DNA of 64,000 nt from Rheinheimera sp. SA_1 (GTDB lineage Bacteria > Pseudomonadota > Gammaproteobacteria > Enterobacterales > Alteromonadaceae), in the NCBI RefSeq assembly GCF_001669775.1, contig NZ_LXWK01000011.1, positions 1,364,001-1,428,000 on the forward strand. The letters run 5' to 3'. Below, one piece after another: positions 53,066 to 61,500 of this stretch. Under the pieces are notes generated by a model that saw only the letters and a program-made list of their open reading frames with translations, was not told the DNA's origin and ran no database searches. Both the position numbers and the translations under genes were made by a program. How positions within the stretch are numbered: position 1 is the stretch's first letter; every line of letters begins with the position of its first letter.

Positions 53066-54455
53066 GGTTCGGAGTCCCTCCGGGTTGCACTAAACGGGTT
53101 TTGCCAGTGAGCAGCTCTTGCATCATGCCTTGTTTGATTTGGCGGGTTTTGTTTAGGCGTTGTTCTAAGGCTTGGTTTTCTTGGTCCATATCGCTGAGGA
53201 TGGTGGCTATGGCGGTTTGTTCTTTTTTACAAGGAAATGGAAAAAGAAAATCTACTGCATCAATAATATTGAACTGCTTTTGAGCTGTTCCGTACTGTAC
53301 CCCCTCAATTCTGGCTCTACCAATATGCGAGTTCATCAGAAAACAAAGCCAACTAGAGTCGAATTTATCTCCCTTTCTAATAATCATCATTGAAGCGCAG
53401 TTAGCTTGATCTAGTTCAGGTGGGATCACAGCAGTTATGCCTGGCGCACCAACCCTCACAGTAACAAGATCACCACAATTAAGCCTTGATGCTGGCAACT
53501 TCGCATTACTATCTTTGGTTATTCTATTTGCTGTCTCCCAAGTGATTTTGTTCTCATTGACGTGAGAACCAACCAACATCGGTACATCACCTCGGTCTGA
53601 ATAATAAGAAGACGGGTTAATTACTAGTCCAACACTTTGGGATGTGGATATGTCTTTAAGTTTTCTTCCCTCCCAATCCTCTGGGATTTCGCCGAGTTCG
53701 CTGGGTTTGTAGCCTTTTTTGCGGCCGTCGGGGTGGTGGGAAAATTGCGGAAGGCGGGTGCGGCCGGTGAGCAGTTGTTGCATGGTCGCAGTTTTAATCG
53801 CCTGCTTTTTCGCAATCAGCTTTTCCAGTTCCTGAATTAACGCATCCACATCCGATAAGGCATTGGCAATGGTGGTTTGTTCGTCGGGCGAAGGTAAAGC
53901 AAGCTTAATTTTCCTTACCGAATCTAAGTTGAGCCCGGCCTTTGCACCTTGGTCTGACGTACTACGGAATAACTTTTGTACGTTTTCTGAGGATAAAAAG
54001 TATGCAACAAACTTTGAGTTGATTTCATCAAGGTTGAATCGTACAAGGGCTAAATGTTGATTTATATAGGCAGGTTTAACTAATGAGTCATCAACATATG
54101 AACTTATACCGATATCTGCTGTGATTGAAATTAAAACGTCACCGTTTAAAAGAGAGGTTCTTGTCCCTTCAGACGAAGTTTCAGGCAAATTTACGAACTT
54201 CAGATCTGAAAGGTCCAAATAGATAGAATGCCGTTTTGTATTAGTGATCCTTACGAATGGCTGCCCATATTCAGCATAAAACTCAGCCCATCCTCGAGAA
54301 CCGCTTGTTACAAAGGGGTTTAATGCCCCAATATCTGTACACAACCAATCATCCGGGATAATTCCAACATCAGTTTGCTTGTAACCTTGAGGTACAGCAC
54401 TATTGGTAGCATCAACTAGGTAAGTGGCGATCATTTCACTGATAGCTGGATTCAT
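53055..54455 (-). CDS. hsdS: Type I restriction enzyme, HsdS specificity subunit
   Basis: A 466-residue protein with two variable target-recognition domains (about 20-190 and 245-420). Each is followed by a conserved helical spacer: DEQTTIANALSDVDALIQEL then TMQQLLTGRTRLP; and KEQTAIATILSDMDQENQAL then MMQELLTGKTRLV. It gives sequence specificity to the methylase and nuclease; the target cannot be read off. ATG 54455 overlaps the hsdM stop (ATGA). The DNA of the TRDs is AT-richer than the spacers, as usual for exchanged recognition domains. Confidence 0.94.
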   Translation of the reverse strand: MNPAISEMIATYLVDATNSAVPQGYKQTDVGIIPDDWLCTDIGALNPFVTSGSRGWAEFYAEYGQPFVRITNTKRHSIYLDLSDLKFVNLPETSSEGTRTSLLNGDVLISITADIGISSYVDDSLVKPAYINQHLALVRFNLDEINSKFVAYFLSSENVQKLFRSTSDQGAKAGLNLDSVRKIKLALPSPDEQTTIANALSDVDALIQELEKLIAKKQAIKTATMQQLLTGRTRLPQFSHHPDGRKKGYKPSELGEIPEDWEGRKLKDISTSQSVGLVINPSSYYSDRGDVPMLVGSHVNENKITWETANRITKDSNAKLPASRLNCGDLVTVRVGAPGITAVIPPELDQANCASMMIIRKGDKFDSSWLCFLMNSHIGRARIEGVQYGTAQKQFNIIDAVDFLFPFPCKKEQTAIATILSDMDQENQALEQRLNKTRQIKQGMMQELLTGKTRLVQPGGTPNHAN

Positions 54456-56929
54456 ACCGACCACTCCAAACCCATAGCCCTCAAATGCTCAGCAACTTTG
54501 GCACTTAACACTTCCACCGACTGACTAATCTGCGGCAGTGACTCGGCATAACGCTCTTCCAAGTCTTTAACTCGACTGGCCAGTTGTTGTCCCATGCGTT
54601 CGATTTCGGCCTGGATGCTGGCTTGCAGTGTGGCTTGCCATTTGTCTTGCACCAATAGGGTTTTCACTTCAGCGGTTGTCAGCATGAAATAGCGTTTAAA
54701 CACCAACAGGTCGAGCTTGTCTTGCTGCTTTTTCACGGCTTTTTTGCGGCTTGCTTCACTATCAAACAGGCGCAGCACTTGTTGCAAGGCTTTGCGCTCG
54801 TCCAGGTCGGATGCCAGTTTTAGCCGCGCTTTGACGGATACTGCGGTGACTTTGTCTTTGTCATTCAGCGCATCAGCCAGCAAGCCGTCATCGCTGCTCT
54901 GTTCCTCGATATAACTTTCCAGCTCTTGGCTGATGCTATCCAGCTCGCTTTGTAGGTGGTCGAGTTCGGCTTGTTCTGCGGAAAAAAAGCGTTTCACCAA
55001 CAAGTTGGGTGGCAACAGTTCGGCTTTGTATTTGGCTTTACCGATGACTAAATCCGGCACTTCTTTACTGGCGCTGCTCTTAGAAGAATTAGCATCGCCT
55101 TTGACAGCAATCAGTTCACGCAGCTTTTTGCCTGCGTCCCAGCCGTCTTGCACCAGCACATAGACATCGTCTTGCATCACCTCTTGCCAATAATCCATCA
55201 GCAATTGGTAAACGTCGTATTTGCTAAGCAGCGCTATATTGTCGTAAGCAGTTAACAGCGCTTCGCTAATACGATCGATCAGCGCCTTTGGTAGCTCATT
55301 ACCATCAATGTTGTCGAGCGCCATTGCGGCAAACCATTGCTGAAATGGTGCAACAGCCATGCTGGCAAAGGCTGTAAATTCGGTGTGTTGCAAAATGGTA
55401 GGTTTCACATCGCGGGCGACGACTTTAGCGTCTAGATAACCTGGGCGCTGCGGGGCAAATAAAGTCGCGCGTAAACTCGGTAGCACTTGCCAGTAATTAT
55501 CAAGTGCAGCGACATCACGCTCTGGAATACCACCGGCTAAATGGGCGGATAAATCGTGTAAGTCTTCGCCTTCGCTGCTGTCGATGTAACGCGGGATATT
55601 CAGGTTATAGTCGTTACCAGCGATTTCTTTTAACGACACTAAGCGGCTATAGCCTTTGAGTTGCAGCTGTTTGGTAAAGACATCAACGATTTTATGTATA
55701 TCCTGCGCGCGCAGGCGGTTTTTATTGCCGTCTTTGGCAAAGCCCTTGCTGGCATCAACCATAAAAATGCCGCCTGCGGTTTTGCCAAGGTCGAGCGGAT
55801 CTTTCAGCATGCGGCTAACCGCAGTTTCTTTATCAATGACGACAATACAGGCTGGAATACCGGTGCCATAAAACAGGTTAGCCGGCAGACCAATAATGCC
55901 TTTGATATACCCTTGTTTCAGCAGGTTTTCACGAATACGGCTTTCCGCATTGCCACGGAACAACACGCCGTGCGGCAGAATGACCGCGCCTTTGCCGGTG
56001 CTTTTTAAGCTTTTGATGATGTGTAGCAAAAAGGCGTAGTCGCCGTTTTTCTCCGGCGGTACGCCCCAGGCAAAACGTTTAAATTCATCGTGTTCGGCAT
56101 TGATGCCGCTGGTCCAGTTTTTATTGGAAAACGGTGGATTGGCGACGGCAAAGTCGAAGGTTTTCAACTCGCCATTGCTGTCTTTCCACTCTGGCGCCGA
56201 TAAGGTGTTGCCCTTGGAGATTTTTGCAGTCGCGTTATCATGCAAAATCATGTTCATCCGCGCCAAAGCGCTGGTAGAGGTATCCATTTCCTGACCAAAA
56301 ATCGACAAACCACGCGGGGCTTCATCGTTGGCTTTTAATAGCAAAGAGCCCGAGCCACATGTTGGGTCGTACACCGATGCTTCTTGTGAGGTGTGTTCGT
56401 TAATGCCAATGACTTTCGCGAGAATTTTCGACACTTCAGCAGGCGTATAAAACTGACCTTTGGATTTGCCGGATTCAGTGGCGAAATGGCGCATCAGATA
56501 TTCGTAGGCATCGCCTAGCAGGTCGTCACCATCGGCGCGATTGCCGGATAAATCCAACCCTTCAAAAATGGCCACCAATTTGGTTAAGCGGTCGACCATT
56601 TCTTTGCCTTTGCCGATTTTGTCTTCGTCATTAAAATCGGCAATGTCGATCACACTTTTTAAATCGTTTTGCTCGGCGAGTTTGGCAATAATTTTGTTAA
56701 TACCTTCGCCAATCTCGGTTTTACCTTTGAGCGCCACCATCTCGTCAAAACTGGCGCCGTCCGGCACTTCAATCATGGCATAAGGGTTGTTTTTAGCTTT
56801 GTCTGACACGTACTTCATAAACAACATGGTCAACACATAGTCTTTGTACTGCGAGGCATCCATCCCACCACGCAGCTCGTCGCAGCTGGCCCACAAGGAT
56901 GAATAGAGTTCGGTTTTTTTGATTGCCAT
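54452..56929 (-). CDS. hsdM: Type I DNA methyltransferase, HsdM subunit, long C-terminal form
   Basis: An 825-residue protein. An N-terminal HsdM helical domain (ASCDELRGGMDASQYKDYVLTMLFMKYVSD) is followed by the N6-adenine methylase with motif I DPTCGSGSLLL and motif IV ANPPFSN. About 300 further residues are helical, with a Glu/Leu/Asp-rich coiled coil (DHLQSELDSISQELESYIEEQ). Common HsdM proteins are about 500 residues, so the extension is notable, although a long class exists. It methylates adenine at the HsdS target. It is the first gene of the operon. Confidence 0.94.
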   Translation of the reverse strand: MAIKKTELYSSLWASCDELRGGMDASQYKDYVLTMLFMKYVSDKAKNNPYAMIEVPDGASFDEMVALKGKTEIGEGINKIIAKLAEQNDLKSVIDIADFNDEDKIGKGKEMVDRLTKLVAIFEGLDLSGNRADGDDLLGDAYEYLMRHFATESGKSKGQFYTPAEVSKILAKVIGINEHTSQEASVYDPTCGSGSLLLKANDEAPRGLSIFGQEMDTSTSALARMNMILHDNATAKISKGNTLSAPEWKDSNGELKTFDFAVANPPFSNKNWTSGINAEHDEFKRFAWGVPPEKNGDYAFLLHIIKSLKSTGKGAVILPHGVLFRGNAESRIRENLLKQGYIKGIIGLPANLFYGTGIPACIVVIDKETAVSRMLKDPLDLGKTAGGIFMVDASKGFAKDGNKNRLRAQDIHKIVDVFTKQLQLKGYSRLVSLKEIAGNDYNLNIPRYIDSSEGEDLHDLSAHLAGGIPERDVAALDNYWQVLPSLRATLFAPQRPGYLDAKVVARDVKPTILQHTEFTAFASMAVAPFQQWFAAMALDNIDGNELPKALIDRISEALLTAYDNIALLSKYDVYQLLMDYWQEVMQDDVYVLVQDGWDAGKKLRELIAVKGDANSSKSSASKEVPDLVIGKAKYKAELLPPNLLVKRFFSAEQAELDHLQSELDSISQELESYIEEQSSDDGLLADALNDKDKVTAVSVKARLKLASDLDERKALQQVLRLFDSEASRKKAVKKQQDKLDLLVFKRYFMLTTAEVKTLLVQDKWQATLQASIQAEIERMGQQLASRVKDLEERYAESLPQISQSVEVLSAKVAEHLRAMGLEWSV

Positions 56930-57046
56930 GGTTCTAACGTTTTCCCTTCACTACAGGTCGGAGATTGCACAACTTTGCTGTTACAAAATTGCTCCGCAAG
57001 GACGAAAATTTGGTTTTTAAGGTGCATACTTTATCAGGTATATCGA

Positions 57047-57104
57047 TATAGACCCAAAATCATTGAAAATGCGGGTAGGCGACGAAGGCTGAGTCGCATG
57101 TGGC
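57047..57104 (+). repeat. Partial ERIC-like element (copy 4)
   Basis: TATAGACCCAAAATCATTGAAAATGCGGGTAGGCGACGAAGGC matches the left half of the other copies. The right half (CAACTTCAAGGATGA...GGGTATA) is missing. It lies between the double-receiver gene and hsdM, and is the only copy in the opposite orientation to the gene it precedes. Confidence 0.65.
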
Positions 57105-57151
57105 CAGATCGACCTTTCAAGCCGACTTTAACGAATGGCTTCACTGACTGA

Positions 57152-58243
57152 CTAATCCTGCTTGGTCAACGCCAATAAATCCTCCAGCTGTTGGCCTAAA
57201 TAGGAGCAAGAAGACCGCAGCGTGGTGCTTTGTTGTTGTACGTTGTTACTGTCGCTAGGGGCTTGGTCGAGTTGCTGCAGGCTTTGCTGCATCGTGCTCA
57301 GCTGGGGTAACACTTGTTGCTGCAGCATTCTGGAAACCTGTTGTTTTAACCGGTAATTTTCCTGCAGCGTATCAATTTGCTGGCGCATCTGTTTCACACT
57401 TTGAATAAGTGCGGCATGGGTTTTTACGCGGGCTTTGACCACCGGCGGATTGACCGGTTTGGTGATGTAATCCAGTGCGCCGAGTTCAAAACCGCGTACC
57501 ATATCTTCGGTTTGATCGAGCGCGGTTAAAAAAATCACGCTGATATGCTGGGTCAGCGGATTGGCTTTCAGTCTTTTGCAGACTTCAAAACCGTTCATCT
57601 CAGGCATCATTACATCAAGCAATAACAAATCGGGTTGCGGTTCGGCGGCGCAGATCTTTAACGCTTTTTCACCGCTGGTGGCAGCGCCGACTTTGTAATC
57701 TTTGCGCAGGATTTCGCTGATCACCTGAATGTTATCCACCACATCGTCTACCACCAGAATGCGTAGTTGTTGTGGCTCGCTGGTCGCAGTTTCGGTGCTG
57801 GCGTCACTGGGCTTTTTCGCACCAGCACTGGCTTTTTGTGGCCCTTCAATCGCCCGTTGCACCCGTTCCCGCAGAATTTTGGTGGAAAAAGGTTTCACCA
57901 CATATTCGGACACCCCGGCTTTGATCGCCTGAACCACGGCGGCTTGTTCAATCACCACCGACATCATCATAAACACCGTGCTGGAGTTTCGTTTATCGGC
58001 GCGGACTTTTTGCAGCAGCTCCAGGCCGCTGACTTTCGGCATATCCCATTCGGCGATAATAAAGTCGACTTTTTGCTGTGACAAAATACCCAGCGCATGT
58101 TCGCCATTGGACGCCTGCAGTACTTGCGCAAAACCCAAATCCAACAACATATTGGCCACGGTATCCCGCACAATATCGCTGCTATCGGCCAGCAGTACCG
58201 TCATTTGCGGGTAGGTTTTTTTTGGGTTGGCGACCGATTCCAT
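57152..58243 (-). CDS. Double-receiver response regulator with C-terminal coiled coil
   Basis: A 363-residue protein without a DNA-binding or enzymatic output domain. Receiver 1 (about 12-130) reads VDFIIAEWDMPKVSG, with Glu where the phosphoacceptor Asp is expected. Its acidic pair is ADSSD instead of DD, although the Lys (VVKPF) remains. A linker rich in Ala, Ser and Thr follows. Receiver 2 (about 155-275) is canonical (VVDDVVDN, LLLLDVMMPEMNG, ITKPV). A Gln-rich coiled coil ends the protein. AAGGA precedes ATG 58243. It is divergent from the giant hybrid kinase, which could phosphorylate receiver 2 (inference). Confidence 0.88.
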   Translation of the reverse strand: MESVANPKKTYPQMTVLLADSSDIVRDTVANMLLDLGFAQVLQASNGEHALGILSQQKVDFIIAEWDMPKVSGLELLQKVRADKRNSSTVFMMMSVVIEQAAVVQAIKAGVSEYVVKPFSTKILRERVQRAIEGPQKASAGAKKPSDASTETATSEPQQLRILVVDDVVDNIQVISEILRKDYKVGAATSGEKALKICAAEPQPDLLLLDVMMPEMNGFEVCKRLKANPLTQHISVIFLTALDQTEDMVRGFELGALDYITKPVNPPVVKARVKTHAALIQSVKQMRQQIDTLQENYRLKQQVSRMLQQQVLPQLSTMQQSLQQLDQAPSDSNNVQQQSTTLRSSCSYLGQQLEDLLALTKQD

Positions 58244-58530
58244 TGTTCCGTCCTTTGAGTTTTGGCGTTGCCTGCGCAATGGCACCAGTTGACCATAGCG
58301 AAATGGTCATTAGCGAGTCGTTTTAGGTTAGTAGTTTTTTTCCCGATTGGGAATATCTAGTCGTCGCAACCCGCTGACTTGACGAATATCCGTCCATGCA
58401 TGACAGTTGTTCAAGACCTGTTGTTGCTTGCACTTCCCATGCAACAGCCGGTGCAGCCCAAATGTCCAAAGCCACTTTGCAGGATGCTACGGGATCTATC
58501 AATAAACCCAGCGGTAACCAAAGGATGATT

Positions 58531-61500
58531 ATGCTTTTTTGCTCGCACTATCTGCCACGCCGCCTGCGATTACGATCAATGCTCTGCTGGTTAAGTTCAT
58601 TGATTTTATTGGCCATATCATCAGCTTTAGCCGCCCACCCCAACACCGCCGATCAAACCGGTACCGCGCAAAAAGTCGAAAAACTGTCGGTCTACAGCAT
58701 GCTGGCCAACCCGCAAATGTTTAGCGTGGCAAAGGACCATGATGGTTTTTTATGGTTTGGCACCGCTGAGGGCGTCAAAAGATACGACGGTTATCAGTTC
58801 AGCTCCTTTATCAATCAGCCAGATGACCCAACCTCACTCGCCAACGACAATGTTGGGGTGATGCTGAATGATTCAAAAAACCGGCTTTGGGTTGGCACCT
58901 GGGGCGGTGGCCTGAATTTGTACCAACGCAGCAGCCAGTCATTCCGGCATTTTCGCCACGACCAAGCTTTACCCAATTCGCTTGGCGCCGACAAAGTGCA
59001 ATCGTTGTTTGAAAGTAGCAGCGGTGAGATTTGGGTCGGCACCAATGGCGGTGGCCTGAATTTGTATCAGGAAAGCAGTGGCACTTTTATCCGTTATCAG
59101 CACGACCCAAAAGACCCGCACAGCATTGGCAACGACCGCATCTGGGGCATCGCCGAAGATAGCAAAGGCAATATTTGGGCCGCCACCACCAACGGTTTGT
59201 ATCAGCTCAACCGCACTACTCAACAATTTCAAAGTTATGGTGTAGCCGAAGGCGCATTAGATCACCCGGAAGTACGTTCATTGTTTATTGATAGCAACGA
59301 CCAACTTTGGGTATCAACCAGACTCAGTTTTGGCCATTTTGATCCTACGACCAACAGCTATCAGCGCCACGCCTTACCAGACGGTGAGTTGCCGAGCGTG
59401 AATAGTATGTCGGCGCAGGGCAAACTCTTGGTGCTGGCGACCTTAGCCGGGGTGTACCATTTTGATTTGGAAAGAAAAAACTTTGTGCCCGCCGCCTTAA
59501 ACGGGGATTGGTCGCTGCTTGCCAGTTACGATGTGCGTCAGGTGCTGATTGATTCCACTGGCATTTTATGGGCCGCCACCCGCTATTCCGGGGTGGTGAA
59601 AGTATTTCCGCGATTACCAGCCTTTCAGGGCTGGAGTAATTACCTGCAACAACATTCGATGGCTGGCTTGTTTTCCCAAGTGCTGTCGATCGTGGCGCGG
59701 CCCGAAGGTGGTTTATGGCTTGGCACTGGTAAAGGCATGGTGGCTTTTGACGGCAAGCAACTTTTTGAACCACTGCTGTCCAGTCATTTTCCCAATCAGC
59801 TGACCCGGTTTCGGATTAAAAACATGGTCTACGCCAGCGATGGCACTTTGTATATCAATACCGATACCGGGCTGTACGCAATGGATGCTGCCAGCAAGCA
59901 GATCCGGCCATTATCGCTGGATTGGCTAAGCCTGCAGGGCGATGGCATTGAGTCGCTGAATGTAGATAAACAGGATCAGCTGTGGCTGGTGCTGGCGTCC
60001 TCCAATACCGTGGTGAACTGGGATCCGCTCAGCAATCAGCGCCGTGAGTTTTTAACAGATGTCGACCCGACTTTTACTTTTGTTGATGATCAGAACGAAG
60101 TCTGGGTCGCCACTGCTGGTCAGGGCACCTTTCGGATCAGCGACGATCGCAGCAAGGTTGACCAGCTGCAGCACAACAGCGCCGCTGCGGATAACCTGAG
60201 CAGCAATACCATCACCGCCATGCTGCAATCTGACGCTGATACCCTGTGGTTTGCCAGCAGCCAGGGCGTGGACAGATATGCAAAATCCAGCGGTAAGCTG
60301 CAGCATTTTAACCATTTGATTGAAGGTGAAGTGATCGCGATTCAGTCGATGAGCATCGACAGCAGTGGTAAGTTGTGGCTGGCGACTTCGCATGGGGTAT
60401 CGCGCCTTGATCCGGAACCTGGATTATTTAACTTTTTCAGCACCAATGATGGTTTAAGCAGCAACGGTTTTATGCCAAGAGCGGTGACCCAAACTGCCGA
60501 TGGCCGGATATTTCTCGGCAGTGTCGGTGGAGTAACCGCGATTTCTCCAGCCCAGGTGTTCGTCAATCAGGTGCAACCACCGGTCGAAATTACCTCAGTG
60601 AAAATTGACGACAAATTGCAGCCATTTCCACTGCCCGCGGTGTTGGAACTGCCAAACGATTTTAAAAATCTGACCATCAACTTTGCCGCGCTGGATTTTC
60701 AGGCAACCGAAGATAATCGTTATCAAACCCGGTTAGTCGGTTACGACAACAGCTGGAGCAAAAGAACCGGTGAGCATCAGCAGAGTTACGGCAGGCTGGA
60801 ACATGGCAGTTATCAATTTGAAGTGCTTGGCAGCAATAATCATGGCGTTTGGAACCCACTGCCGCAGCGCCTGCAGATCAAAGTGCTACCGGCCTGGTAT
60901 CAAACCACGCTGTTTTTAGTACTGGCACCTTTGACATTGGCGCTGGCCATTTTCTCGTTTTTGCGTATTCGGTTGCTGGCGCAACAACAACGCGAGCGTG
61001 AGCTAACGAAATTAGTTGAACATCGCACCCACGACATTTTTGTGCTGGGTGATGTGGGTAAAGAAATCGCCGCCACCTTTGAGCTGGACCAGATTGCCCG
61101 CAAAATTTATGACCATCTGCAAGCGATAGTGCCGACCGATACCTTTGCCATTGGCTTGTTTAATCAAACGCAGGATGAAGTGGATTTTATCTTCGCCATG
61201 CACAAAGGCCAGCGATTACCGACACCAAGCAGCCATCAGCAAACCAGCGGCCGCCCTAGCGCCTGGTGTTTACAGCAGCAACAGGAATTTATTGCCGCTT
61301 GTCCGGAAGATTGGGCAAAGTTTGGTATGCAGGCCGCGGATTGCCTGAATGGCGCCGCCACCCAAACGGTGATTTGTGAGCCACTGATCGCTGGCACTCA
61401 GGTGCTGGGCATTTTGACGCTACAAAGTGACCAGCCGCACGCCTTTAATAACGACCAAATTAATATCGTGCGGATCATCACCAGCCATGCCGCAGTTGCG

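Noticed and set aside
53055-54455. Possible split or fused hsdS because of internal similarity between halves
   Set aside because: The duplicated spacer helices are normal for a two-TRD HsdS, and the frame is continuous.
58539-58724. Short plus-strand frame at the start of the giant kinase gene
   Set aside because: Out-of-frame shadow; the real gene begins at 58531 in another frame and stays open to the window end.
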